Below are positions 1 to 10,790 of a stretch of DNA of 64,000 bases, piece after piece; the stretch's first letter is position 1, and each line of letters begins with the position of its first letter. Under the pieces are notes generated by a model, which was given only the letters and a program-made list of their open reading frames with translations, had not been told where the DNA came from and did not search any database. The stretch is from Bradyrhizobium oligotrophicum S58 (lineage in GTDB: Bacteria; Pseudomonadota; Alphaproteobacteria; Rhizobiales; Xanthobacteraceae). Position numbers and translations under genes: made by a program. The stretch lies in contig NC_020453.1 in NCBI RefSeq assembly GCF_000344805.1, positions 3,257,001 through 3,321,000 on the forward strand, given 5' to 3'.

Positions 1-671
1 TCGGCGTGTTGCTGCAGGTCCTGGTGTTCCGGCGGATGGAGGGGCAGGACCTGCGCCAGACCATGGTGACGATCGGCCTCTCGATCGTGTTCGCCGACCT
101 GATGCTGTGGGCGTTCGGCGGCGATTTCTACCAGGTGCAGACTCCGGCCTGGCTGATCGGGCCGGTGCAGCTGCCGCTGATGACGGCGATGAAATCGTCG
201 GGCGAGGCGGTGTTCCTGCAATATCCGGCGGTGCGGCTGGTGATCTTCGGCGGCTCGGTCGTGATCGGCGTCGCGATGTGGCTCGCGCTCAACCGCACCC
301 GGGTCGGCATGATCGTCCGCGCCGGCGTCGACGATCGCGACATTCTCGCCGCCACCGGTGTGCAGATCCAACTGGTGTTTGTGCTGGTGTTCGCGCTCGG
401 CGCCGGCCTAGCCGGCATTGCTGGCGTGGTCGGCGGAACTTTCCAGTCGCTCTCGCCCGGCGAAGACACGCGGTTTCTGCTGGCGTCGCTCGTGGTCGTC
501 ATCGTCGGCGGCATGGGATCGATTCCGGGGGCCGCGCTCGGCGCCGTGATCATCGGGCTCGCCGAACAGCTCGGCTCGGTCTACATCCCGACCTACGCGA
601 TCGTCGTGACCTTCCTGATCATGGTGCTGGTGCTGGCGTTGCGGCCCCAGGGCCTGCTGGCGAGGCGTTGA
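1..671 (+). CDS. livH: Branched-chain-type ABC transporter permease (LivH), 5' end outside window
   Basis: C-terminal part of an inner-membrane permease of the high-affinity branched-chain amino acid (HAAT) ABC family. The open frame enters from the window edge, so the first 60-80 residues expected for a roughly 290-residue LivH are missing. About 222 residues are visible, with several hydrophobic segments, the family-typical stretch GMIVRAGVDDRDILAATG in the cytoplasmic coupling region, and a Gly-rich GGMGSIPGAALGA segment near the end. The stop lies one base before the ATG of livM. It heads a livH-livM-livG-livF set. Despite the family name, many such systems carry aromatic acids, amides or urea, and the downstream catabolic genes suggest a substrate other than leucine. 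Confidence 0.9.
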   Translation, partial: GVLLQVLVFRRMEGQDLRQTMVTIGLSIVFADLMLWAFGGDFYQVQTPAWLIGPVQLPLMTAMKSSGEAVFLQYPAVRLVIFGGSVVIGVAMWLALNRTRVGMIVRAGVDDRDILAATGVQIQLVFVLVFALGAGLAGIAGVVGGTFQSLSPGEDTRFLLASLVVVIVGGMGSIPGAALGAVIIGLAEQLGSVYIPTYAIVVTFLIMVLVLALRPQGLLARR

Positions 672-672
672 G

Positions 673-1761
673 ATGTCCTTGATCCAGGAAGCACGGGCGC
701 GGGAGGTCACGCTGGCACGGAGCGCCGCCGCGCAGCCGGCCGCGTGGTCGGTGACCGAGCAGCCCTGGGCGTGGGCCGTGGCGGCGCTGCTCTTGATCAT
801 GCCGGTCATCGCCAACGGCTTCTTTTTGATCGAGATCTTCGGCACCACCCTGATCCTCGGCACCATCGCGCTGAGCCTGATGTTCCTCGCCGGCTACGGC
901 GGCATGGTCAGCCTGATGCAGCTGACGATCGCGGGCTTTGCCGGCTACATGGTCGCCGTGTTCGGCGTCAGCGGCAACGCCAATATCAGCCTGGGCTGGC
1001 CGTGGTGGCTGGCGACGCCGATGGCGCTGGTGCTCGCGGTGCTGTTCGGCACGCTCGGCGGGGCGCTCGCAGTGCGCACCGAAGGCATCTACACCATCAT
1101 GATCACGCTCGCGATCGGCGCGGCGTTCTACTACTTCACCAACCAGAACTGGGCGATCTTCAACGGGCATACCGGCATCAACACGGTCGCCACGCCGCAT
1201 TTTCTCGGCGTCGATTGGCGCATGGACATCGCGTTCTATTACCTGACGCTGGCGGTGGCGGCGCTGTGCTATTTCGCCGTGCTGTATCTGTCGCGCGCGC
1301 CGTTCGGCCTGGCGCTGCAGGGCGTGCGCGACAATCCCAGGCGGATGGCGGCGCTGGGCTTCAACGTCAATGCGCATCGGATCGCCGCCTATGCCGTCGC
1401 GGCCCTGGTTGCCGGACTGGCCGGCGTGCTGCAGGTCTGGAACTACCGGCAGATCTCGCCGGGCTCGGTCGCGGTCGAGCGCTGCATCGACATTCTGATC
1501 GTCGCCGTGGTCGGCGGCATCACCCGCCCGGTCGGGCCCTATATCGGTGCCTTCATCTTCGTCATCCTGCGCACCTTCGCGCTCGACTTCCTGGTCAAGG
1601 TCGGGCTCGACGGCAACCGATTCCGCCTGCTGATCGGGCTCGGTTTCCTCGCCATCGTGTTCTGGTCGTCCGATGGCGTCATCGGCCTCTATGAGCGGTG
1701 GCGGCGTCGCGGCCGGCCCGTGGAGACGCGGCCGCGTCCGGGAGGTCACGGCCATGGATAG
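673..1761 (+). CDS. livM: Branched-chain-type ABC transporter permease (LivM)
   Basis: Second membrane subunit of the HAAT-type importer, 362 residues. The first 35 residues are hydrophilic, followed by about ten hydrophobic segments. The motif FAGYGGMVSLMQ is LivM-like, and GVRDNPRRMAALGFN matches the coupling-helix region that contacts the ATPase. ATG lies one base after the livH stop, so translation is probably coupled. The last four codons overlap the livG start at 1754. The basic tail after the final membrane segment is longer than in many LivM proteins. Substrate cannot be deduced from this subunit, and no periplasmic binding protein gene is visible; it probably lies upstream of the window. 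Confidence 0.92.
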   Translation: MSLIQEARAREVTLARSAAAQPAAWSVTEQPWAWAVAALLLIMPVIANGFFLIEIFGTTLILGTIALSLMFLAGYGGMVSLMQLTIAGFAGYMVAVFGVSGNANISLGWPWWLATPMALVLAVLFGTLGGALAVRTEGIYTIMITLAIGAAFYYFTNQNWAIFNGHTGINTVATPHFLGVDWRMDIAFYYLTLAVAALCYFAVLYLSRAPFGLALQGVRDNPRRMAALGFNVNAHRIAAYAVAALVAGLAGVLQVWNYRQISPGSVAVERCIDILIVAVVGGITRPVGPYIGAFIFVILRTFALDFLVKVGLDGNRFRLLIGLGFLAIVFWSSDGVIGLYERWRRRGRPVETRPRPGGHGHG

Positions 1762-2528
1762 GGTGGCGGACCGGCTCTCGGCGCTCGGCTCGACCGCAGC
1801 TCTCGAACTGCGCGGGGTGACGCGGATGTTCGGCGCGCTGGCCGCACTCACCGACGTCACCATCACCGTCCGGCCCGGCGAGCGGCGCGCCGTGCTCGGC
1901 TCGAACGGCGCCGGCAAGACCACTTTGTTCAATTGCGTCACCGGTGATTTCCTGCCGACCTCCGGCACGATCCGCTTCTTCGGCGAGGACATCACGGGGT
2001 TTCCGCCCTACGAGCGGATCCGTCGCGGACTGCGCCGGACCTACCAGATCTCGGCGCTGTTCCTCGGCCTCTCGGTCCGCGACAACGTCTATCTGGCCTG
2101 CCGCGGCGTCTCGCGCTCGCGCTTCTCGATGTTGCGTCCCCGCGCCAACGACGCGCTGATGCAGGCGACGGAACGCCTGATCGAGGCCGTGCATCTCACT
2201 TCCGTGCGCGACCAGCTGGTGTCCGAGCTCGCGCATGGCCAGCAGCGGCAGCTCGAGATCGCGCTGGCGCTTGCAGGTGCGCCGCGCTTCATCCTGTTCG
2301 ACGAGCCGGCGGCGGGACTGTCGCCGACCGAGCGGCGTGAGCTCGTGGAAATCCTGACGTCACTGCCGCCGCACATCGGCTACATCATCATCGAGCACGA
2401 CATGGACGTGGCGCTGCGCGTCGTCGAGAGCGTGACGATGATGCATAACGGCCGCATCTTCAAGGAGGGCGCGCCGCAGGAGATCGAGTCCGATCCGGAG
2501 GTGCAGGAGCTGTATCTCGGAGGCGGCC

Positions 2529-2536
<8 letters not shown>
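1754..2536 (+). CDS. livG: Branched-chain-type ABC transporter ATP-binding protein (LivG)
   Basis: Cytoplasmic ATPase of the importer, 260 residues. Walker A is GSNGAGKTT at residues 49-57, the signature is the LivG-like [10 protein letters not shown], and Walker B is [16 protein letters not shown], followed by the H-loop in [12 protein letters not shown] chose the ATG at 1754 over an earlier in-frame ATG at 1673 because a GGAGG ribosome site (1741-1745) precedes it and the conserved sequence begins soon after; the upstream extension lies inside livM and is low complexity. It overlaps the livM stop by 8 bases and the next gene by 8 bases, as expected for a coupled operon. Confidence 0.93.
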
Positions 2537-4744
<2,208 letters not shown>

Positions 4745-4745
<1 letters not shown>

Positions 4746-5596
4746 TGGTGATGCCGAGATATGAGCGCGCACCGCTGCTGAAGAAGTTTCGCGACATGGT
4801 ACGCCGGGGCGTGCCGATCATCGGCGGCGGCGCCGGCACGGGGCTGTCCGCCAAGTGCGAGGAGGCCGGCGGCATCGATCTGATCGTGATCTACAATTCC
4901 GGCCGCTACCGCATGGCCGGCCGCGGCTCGCTGGCCGGGCTGATGGCCTATGGTGACGCCAATGCGATCGTGGTCGAGATGGCGAGCGAGGTGCTGCCGG
5001 TGGTGAAGAGCACGCCGGTGCTCGCCGGCGTTAACGGCACCGATCCGTTCCGCGACATGGATGTATTTCTCGATCAGCTGAAGACGCTCGGCTTCTCCGG
5101 CGTGCAGAACTTCCCGACGGTCGGCCTGATCGACGGCACCTTCCGCGCCAATCTCGAGGAGACGGGAATTTCCTACGCACTGGAGATCGACATGATCGGC
5201 CGCGCCCACGACATGGACCTGCTGACGACGCCCTACGTCTTCAACGAGGCGCAGGCGACGGGCATGGCGATCGCCGGCGCCGACATCATCGTCTGCCATC
5301 TCGGCCTCACCACGGGCGGCTCGATCGGCGCGCAGACCGCGCCGAAGCTCGAGGATTGCCCCGGCCTGATCGACAGCTGGGCGTCTGCCGCGCTCAGCGT
5401 CAATCCGGAGATCCTGGTGCTGGCGCATGGCGGTCCGATTGCGGAGCCGGCCGACGCCGATTTCATCCTGAAGCATACGAAGAACTGCCACGGCTTCTAC
5501 GGCGCCTCCTCGATGGAACGACTGCCGGTGGAGCGGGCGCTGACCGAGCAGGTAAGACATTTCAAGGCGATCAGCGCGCGGCCACGCCGCGTCTGA
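4745..5596 (+). CDS. Phosphoenolpyruvate hydrolase-like TIM-barrel protein
   Basis: About 283 residues, resembling the phosphoenolpyruvate hydrolase / TIM-barrel signal transduction family (PF09370). Visible conserved features are [20 protein letters not shown] near the N-terminus, [35 protein letters not shown], and [17 protein letters not shown] in the second half. Start codons are crowded: GTG at 4742, ATG at 4745 (sharing its A with the stop of the preceding gene as TGATG) and ATG at 4751; 4745 is chosen for coupling. Family members usually accompany Tm-1-like/UPF0261 proteins, as here. The true reaction is uncertain; the annotation as PEP hydrolase comes from the isocitrate lyase/PEP mutase-like fold rather than from anything seen in this copy. 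Confidence 0.85.
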
Positions 5597-5671
5597 GGCG
5601 ACAACGCGAGATCCGGCAGCCATGGCGCCTGGCGCTACGCTCGTCGGACGGGAGACTGAAGGAGGAATGAG

Positions 5672-8566
5672 ATGTCCGGGGTTCTGATCGGTGAGCTGAT
5701 CCTTTGGCTGATCGTCGCGATCATCGTCATCGTCGTCGCTGTCTACATCGTCAACTGGCTGTATCACCGCTCATCCAAGGAGGTCTCCTTCGTCCGCACC
5801 GGCTTCCTCGGTGAGCGCGTCGTGATCAATGGCGGCGCCTTCGTGCTGCCGTTCATTCACGACACCACGCCGGTCAACATGAACGTGCTGCCGATGGGCA
5901 TCACGCGGGCGCGGCAGGACGCCGTCATCACGCGCGATCGGATGCGTGTCGACGTCGAGGCCGACTTCTACGTCCGTGTCCAGCCGACGCGCGAGGCGGT
6001 CTCGATCGCCGCAGCCACGCTCGGCCGGCGTACGCTCGAACCGGAACAGCTGCACGCGCTGCTGTCCGGCAAGTTCATCTCGTCCTTGCGCGCGGTCGCG
6101 GCCGAGATGACGATGGAGCAGATGCACGAGCAGCGCGGCGACTATGTCGGCCGGGTCAAGGCGGCCGCGGCCGAGGCGCTCGCCCAGAACGGGCTGGAGC
6201 TGGAGTCGGTCGCGATCACGGATCTGGACCAGACCGACCTCGAATTCTTCAACCCGTCGAACCGGTTCGATGCCGAAGGCCTGACCCGGCTGATGGAGGA
6301 CATCGAGAGCAAGCGCAAGCTGCGCAACGACATCGAGCAGGACTCGATGATCAAGATCCGCACCCGCAATCTGGAAGCCGAGCGCGAGGCGCTCGACATC
6401 GAGCGCGAGAGCGAAACCGCGCGGCTGGACCAGGAGCGCGACATCGAGATGCGCCGCGCGCTGCAGCGGACGGAGGTCGCGCGCGAGCGTGCGTTGCGCG
6501 AGACCGAGGCCGAGCAGGCCCAGATCGCGGCGCGCGAGACGATCGAGAAGGCGCGGATCGCCAACGAACTGACGATCGCGGAGGCCCGCATTGCGGCCGA
6601 GCGCGACACAAGGCAACGCGAGATCGAGCGCACGCGCGCGGTCGAAGAGCGCGAGCTGTTGGCGCGCGAGGACATCGAAAAGGCGCGGATCGCCAACCAG
6701 CGCGCGATCGACGCCGCGCGGATCGAGTCCGAGCGCGAGGTGCGCCAGCGCGACATCGAGCGCACACGCACCATCGAAGAAGCTGAGATCACGGCCCGCG
6801 AGGCGGTGGAGAAGGCGCGGATCCAGCAGGATCGCGCGGTCTCCGATGCCCGTATCGCCAATGACGAGGAGACGCGACGCCGCGAGATCGAGCGCACCCG
6901 CGCCATCGAGCAGGCCGAGATCGCCGCCCGCGAATCGACCGAAAAGGCGCGGATCGCGCAGACCATGATCGTCAACCTGGAGCGCATCAGCTCCGACGAG
7001 CGTACCCGCGCCACCGAGATCGCGCAGGTGCGCGCCATCCAGGAGGCGGAGATCGAGGCGCAGAAGGCTGTCGAGGCGGCAAGGATCGCGCGCGAGCAGG
7101 CGCTGTCGGCCGAGCGCATCACGGCCGAGCATGCGACACGCAGGCTGGAGATCGAGCGCAACCAGGGCATCGAGATCGCCGGCATTGCCGCGCGCGAGGC
7201 CACCGAAGCGAGCCGCATTGCGCAGGAGGAGCGGGTCCGCGGGCTGGAGATCGCGCGGATCAGGACGATCGAGGAGGCCGACATCGCCTCGCGCGAGGCG
7301 ATCGAGGCGGCGCGGATCGCGCAGGAGCAGGCGGTCGCAGAGAAGCGCATCCGCTCGGAGAAGGAGACGCGGAGCCTGGAGATCGCACGCACCGAAGCCG
7401 TCGAAGCCGCCGATCTCAAGCGGCGCGAGGCGGTCGAGCGGCGCCGCATCGAGGTCGAGCTGACGCTGGAGGCCGAGCGCATCGCCTCGTCGCGGACTCG
7501 CGAAGTGCTCAACATCGACCAGAAGAAGGCGGTCGAGCTTGCCGATGAAATCAGGGTGATTGAGCTCGCCGCAAAGCGCTCCGAGCGGATCGATGCCGAC
7601 CGCCAGGTCAAGGAAGCCGAGATCGTGGCGCGCAAGCAGGTCGAGACCGCCGACGTGTCGCGCGAGCAGGCGCTGGAGGCGGTCCGGCTGGAGCGCCGCC
7701 GTTCCATCGAGCAGCTCGAGGTCGCCCGCGTCCAGTCGCTGCAGGAGGCCGAGATCGCGGCCCGCGAGGAGGTCGAACGCGCCCGCATTGCCTCGGATCG
7801 TGGTCTCGACGAGGCCCGCATCGGCAGGGAGCGCGAGCTGCGCAAGCTGGAAGTGAACCGCGAGAAGGACGTCGAGACGGCGCTGATGGAAAAGGCGATC
7901 GCGCTCTATCAGAAATCGCTGGAGGAGTCGGCGGCGAAGGTCTCGGCAGAAGAGGCCCGCACGCGTGCCACGGAAGCAGCCGAGAAAGTCATCACCGCGC
8001 GCGAGAGCGAGATCGCGCGGCGACGCAAGACGGTCGAGGTGCTGATTGCCGAGAAGCAGGCCGAGGAAACCAAGATCGCCGCAGATGCCGAACGGGTTCG
8101 CGCCGCCGTCGAGGCGGAGGCGCAGCGGCTGCTCAACGAGGCCGAGAACGTCTTGACCGACCAGGCGCGCTACTCGCTGTTCCGCCGCAAGCTGCTCGAT
8201 CGCATCGAGGGCATCGTGCGCGAGAGCGTCAAGCCGATGGAGAAGATCGAGGGCATCCGCATTCTCCAGGTCGATGGCCTGAACGGCAGTGGCGGCAACG
8301 GCAATGGCGGCCGCAGCGCCACCGACGAGGTGATCGACTCGGCGTTGCGCTACCGCGTGCAGGCGCCGCTGATCGACTCCCTTCTGGCCGACATTGGCGT
8401 CGAGGGCGGCAGCCTCGCCAAGATGCCGGGGCTGATCCGCGAAGCCAGGGACATGCAGGGGATCCGCAAGGAGACCTCGGCGCGCAAGGACGCAGGCGGA
8501 GGTGGCGCGGGTGACGGCGCTCCGTCGGAGCCGCCGGCCGACCGCGGCCCACGCAAGAAGGGGTGA
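5672..8566 (+). CDS. Long flotillin-like membrane protein with repeated coiled coil
   Basis: 964 residues. One N-terminal membrane segment (about residues 6-30) is followed by an SPFH/band-7-like domain (about 35-205: KEVSFVRTGFLGERVVINGG, then VLPMGITRARQDAVIT). A very long charged coiled coil spans about 210-860, with a Gly/Ser/Pro-rich tail at the end. Typical flotillins have 450-700 residues. The excess is explained by an internal array of 44-residue units from residue 287 to about 583 (separate entry). ATG at 5672 follows a GGAGG-like site (gaaggagg) at about 5658-5665. Flotillins scaffold membrane microdomains; placement directly downstream of an importer and upstream of CoxG-like proteins suggests it may organise uptake or membrane attachment of the enzyme, an inference from context only. 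Confidence 0.85.
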   Translation: MSGVLIGELILWLIVAIIVIVVAVYIVNWLYHRSSKEVSFVRTGFLGERVVINGGAFVLPFIHDTTPVNMNVLPMGITRARQDAVITRDRMRVDVEADFYVRVQPTREAVSIAAATLGRRTLEPEQLHALLSGKFISSLRAVAAEMTMEQMHEQRGDYVGRVKAAAAEALAQNGLELESVAITDLDQTDLEFFNPSNRFDAEGLTRLMEDIESKRKLRNDIEQDSMIKIRTRNLEAEREALDIERESETARLDQERDIEMRRALQRTEVARERALRETEAEQAQIAARETIEKARIANELTIAEARIAAERDTRQREIERTRAVEERELLAREDIEKARIANQRAIDAARIESEREVRQRDIERTRTIEEAEITAREAVEKARIQQDRAVSDARIANDEETRRREIERTRAIEQAEIAARESTEKARIAQTMIVNLERISSDERTRATEIAQVRAIQEAEIEAQKAVEAARIAREQALSAERITAEHATRRLEIERNQGIEIAGIAAREATEASRIAQEERVRGLEIARIRTIEEADIASREAIEAARIAQEQAVAEKRIRSEKETRSLEIARTEAVEAADLKRREAVERRRIEVELTLEAERIASSRTREVLNIDQKKAVELADEIRVIELAAKRSERIDADRQVKEAEIVARKQVETADVSREQALEAVRLERRRSIEQLEVARVQSLQEAEIAAREEVERARIASDRGLDEARIGRERELRKLEVNREKDVETALMEKAIALYQKSLEESAAKVSAEEARTRATEAAEKVITARESEIARRRKTVEVLIAEKQAEETKIAADAERVRAAVEAEAQRLLNEAENVLTDQARYSLFRRKLLDRIEGIVRESVKPMEKIEGIRILQVDGLNGSGGNGNGGRSATDEVIDSALRYRVQAPLIDSLLADIGVEGGSLAKMPGLIREARDMQGIRKETSARKDAGGGGAGDGAPSEPPADRGPRKKG
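6530..7420 (+). repeat. Seven tandem units of 44 (one of 33) residues within the flotillin-like gene
   Basis: The units start at residues 287, 331, 375, 419, 463, 507 and 540 of the flotillin-like protein, each beginning with a variant of AREAVEKARI. Six are 44 residues (132 bases) and the sixth is 33 residues (99 bases). Both lengths are multiples of 11, so the array keeps a hendecad register; this favours a right-handed or straight coiled coil over a heptad one. Units share the pattern ARExxEKARIA, then ARIxxExxxRxxEIERTRxIEEAEI. They are diverged in DNA sequence, so the expansion is old. Less regular units continue on both sides. Confidence 0.85.
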
Positions 8567-8572
8567 GGCATC

Positions 8573-9010
8573 ATGGCGAGGGTCTACGTCTCCACCGTCG
8601 TCAATGCCCGCAACGACCGGGTGTGGGCGCGCGTCCGCGACTTCAACGGCCTGCCGAACTGGCACCCCGCGATCGCCGAGAGCCGGATCGAGGGCGGCGA
8701 GCCCGCCGACAAGATCGGCTGCGTCAGGGATTTTCGGCTGCGCAATGGCGACCGCATTCGCGAGAAACTCCTCGGCCTGTCGGACTACGACATGTTCTGC
8801 ACCTACTCGATCCTGGAATCGCCGATGGGGGTTTCGAACTACGTCGCGACCATCAGGCTCACGCCGGTCACGGATGGCGACAAGACATTCCTGGAATGGA
8901 CCGCCGAGTTCGACTGCGCGCCCGAGCGCGAGGCCGATCTGGTCGCGTCCATCGGCGGCGGCGTGTTCCAGGGCGGCTTCGATGCGCTCAAGCGTGGGTT
9001 CGGAGGCTAA
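8573..9010 (+). CDS. SRPBCC-fold (CoxG/polyketide cyclase-like) protein, copy 1
   Basis: 145 residues matching the SRPBCC/START-like ligand-binding fold. The start has the typical VVNARNDRVWARVRDFNGLP, then NWHPAIAES and DKIGCVRDFRL. ATG follows the flotillin-like stop by six bases. It is a paralogue of the next gene: both share the segments RDFNG, WHPA, DKIGCVR and the FRL..G..(L/I)RE.LL.LSD pattern. CoxG proteins of this fold accompany CO-dehydrogenase-like molybdenum hydroxylases and in that system help attach the enzyme to the membrane. The FAD, Fe-S and Mo subunit genes follow directly, so a CoxG-like role is plausible but unproven. Confidence 0.82.
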   Translation: MARVYVSTVVNARNDRVWARVRDFNGLPNWHPAIAESRIEGGEPADKIGCVRDFRLRNGDRIREKLLGLSDYDMFCTYSILESPMGVSNYVATIRLTPVTDGDKTFLEWTAEFDCAPEREADLVASIGGGVFQGGFDALKRGFGG

Positions 9011-9013
9011 GCC

Positions 9014-9457
9014 GTGCCCCACGTCGTCAAGAGCACCATCATCGACGCGCCGACCGGGATGGTCTGGGAGGTGCTGCGCGACTTCAACGGCCATGATCGC
9101 TGGCATCCGGCGGTGGCGACGTCGGCGATCGAGCGGTCGCAGACGTCCGACAAGATCGGCTGCGTCAGGCGCTTCAGGCTGAAGGACGGCTCCGAGCTGC
9201 GTGAGCAACTGCTGGCGCTGTCCGATCTCGAACAGAGCTTCAGCTACTGCCTGCTCGATACGCCGATCCAGCTGTTCAACTACGTGGCCCATGTTCGGCT
9301 GTTGCCGGTCACTGATGGTGACCGCACCTTCTGGCACTGGGAAAGCCGCTTCACGACGCGGCCCGAGCAATCCGAGGCGCTCGCGCGCATGGTCGCAGAA
9401 GATATCTATCAGGCCGGCTTCGAAGCGATCCGATCGCATCTGAAGCAGGCGGCATGA
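9014..9457 (+). CDS. SRPBCC-fold (CoxG/polyketide cyclase-like) protein, copy 2
   Basis: 147 residues, same fold as the preceding gene and clearly a tandem duplicate of it (shared RDFNG, WHPAVA, DKIGCVRRFRL). Initiation is at GTG 9014, supported by GGAGG at 9002-9006, which lies in the end of copy 1, with a seven-base spacer; no in-frame ATG fits. The two copies are diverged enough to have separate roles, perhaps as a heterodimer. Ligand unknown. The FAD-subunit gene starts 16 bases downstream. Confidence 0.82.
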   Translation: MPHVVKSTIIDAPTGMVWEVLRDFNGHDRWHPAVATSAIERSQTSDKIGCVRRFRLKDGSELREQLLALSDLEQSFSYCLLDTPIQLFNYVAHVRLLPVTDGDRTFWHWESRFTTRPEQSEALARMVAEDIYQAGFEAIRSHLKQAA

Positions 9458-9473
9458 GCCAAGAGGTGAGCCG

Positions 9474-10295
9474 ATGCCGGTCACGGTGAAAACGTTTCAG
9501 GCGGTTGGCGAGGCGGCGTCCGCGCTGTCGTCCGATCGCGGCGCGCGCTATCTCGGCGGCGGCACGCTGGTCATGCGCGATCTCAACGAGGGCGACGTGT
9601 CGATTGTGACGGTGATCCGTGCCACCGATCGCGCTTTGCAGGGCATCGATGCGGCCGGCGCGCGCATCCGAATCGGCGCCGGGGTCACCTTCGCGCGCGT
9701 GCTGGCCGAGCGCGACCTCGGCTTCCTGCATCCGGCGGCGCGTTCGATCGGCGGGCCGGCCGTGCGCAACATGGGCACCGTGGGCGGCAATCTGTTCGCG
9801 CCGGCACCGTTCGGCGATTTCACGGTCGCGCTGCTGGCGCTTGATGGCATGGTTTCTCTCCAAGGCGGTTTTGGTCTGCGTGACATGCCGCTCGAGGAGT
9901 TCCTGCAATCGCGCGACCGCCAGGCTGGCGCGCTGGCCGTGGGAGTGTCCTGCATCAGGCCCGCCTCTACCGATGCGTTCCGCTACCGCAAGATCGCGCG
10001 CATCAAGCCGAAGGGCGGATCGGTGATCACGCTCGCTGCGCATCTTCCGCAGAGCGGCGGCCGCGTGACCGGTGCCCGGATCGCGCTGGGCTCGATGGCG
10101 CCGACCGCCGTCCGCGCCAAGGCCGCCGAGCGCGCGCTCGAAGGCCGGCCGCTCGATGCGGCTGCGATCAGTGCCGCGGCCGCGGCGGCGGGCGAGGGGA
10201 CAGCGCCGGCTGACAATTCGCTGGCCAGTGCGTGGTATCGCCGCGAAGTCGTCGGCGTGCATCTGCGACGACTGCTGTCGGGACAGGAGAGCTAG
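9474..10295 (+). CDS. Molybdenum hydroxylase FAD-binding (medium) subunit
   Basis: 273 residues of the CoxM/CutM/xanthine dehydrogenase FAD-subunit family. The FAD-binding loops are visible: ARYLGGGTLVMRDL near residue 25 and GGPAVRNMGTVGGNLFAPAP near residue 92, matching the AGGT and TxGGNxx motifs. It carries electrons from the 2Fe-2S subunit to the final acceptor. Length is normal. GAGGTGAGCC precedes the ATG. The 2Fe-2S subunit gene follows three bases after the stop. Confidence 0.9.
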   Translation: MPVTVKTFQAVGEAASALSSDRGARYLGGGTLVMRDLNEGDVSIVTVIRATDRALQGIDAAGARIRIGAGVTFARVLAERDLGFLHPAARSIGGPAVRNMGTVGGNLFAPAPFGDFTVALLALDGMVSLQGGFGLRDMPLEEFLQSRDRQAGALAVGVSCIRPASTDAFRYRKIARIKPKGGSVITLAAHLPQSGGRVTGARIALGSMAPTAVRAKAAERALEGRPLDAAAISAAAAAAGEGTAPADNSLASAWYRREVVGVHLRRLLSGQES

Positions 10296-10298
10296 ACC

Positions 10299-10778
10299 AT
10301 GGCCAAGACTCCGCTTCAGTTCCGTCACAACGGCCGCGACGTTGCGCTGTTCGTCGAGGGCGGCAGCAATCTCCTGGTCGTGCTGCGCGAGATGGTCGGC
10401 GACACCACGCCAAAGTTCGGCTGCGGGCAGGGCGGCTGCGGCGCCTGCACCGTGCTGATCGATGGCGATGCGCATCTCTCCTGCCTGACGCTCGCCGAGA
10501 CCGTCGAGGGCCGCGCGGTCGAAACATTGGACGGCATCAAGAACGGACCGAATCTGCATCCGCTGCAGCGGGCCTTTGCCGACGGCTTTGCTGCCCAGTG
10601 CGGCTATTGCACGCCGGGCATGCTGATGGCCGCCAAGGCGCTGCTCGACAAGGTTGCGCAGCCGAGCCGCGAGCAGGTCGTGGAGGCCATCTCGGGAAAC
10701 ATCTGCCGCTGCACCGGCTACGAGCCGATCATCAATGCGGTGCTGGCGGCTGCCGCGTCGCTGCGCGCGAGCGCGTAA
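10299..10778 (+). CDS. Molybdenum hydroxylase 2Fe-2S (small) subunit
   Basis: 159 residues of the CoxS/xanthine dehydrogenase small-subunit family. The plant-ferredoxin-type cluster ligands are Cys42, Cys47, Cys50 and Cys62 (FGCGQGGCGACT ... LSCL). The second cluster near the Mo site uses Cys101, Cys104, Cys136 and Cys138 (CGYCTPGM ... GNICRCTGYEPI). All eight are intact, so it should pass electrons from the molybdopterin site to FAD. It sits between the FAD and large-subunit genes. No twin-arginine signal is seen, so the enzyme is probably cytoplasmic. Confidence 0.94.
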   Translation: MAKTPLQFRHNGRDVALFVEGGSNLLVVLREMVGDTTPKFGCGQGGCGACTVLIDGDAHLSCLTLAETVEGRAVETLDGIKNGPNLHPLQRAFADGFAAQCGYCTPGMLMAAKALLDKVAQPSREQVVEAISGNICRCTGYEPIINAVLAAAASLRASA

Positions 10779-10790
10779 GGGGAGATCGCC

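Noticed and set aside
5771..9484. Very long open frame on the minus strand opposite the flotillin-like and SRPBCC genes
   Set aside because: It is the complement of the Glu/Arg-rich repeat; its translation is Leu/Arg/Asp-biased and matches no family, while the plus strand has clear homology.
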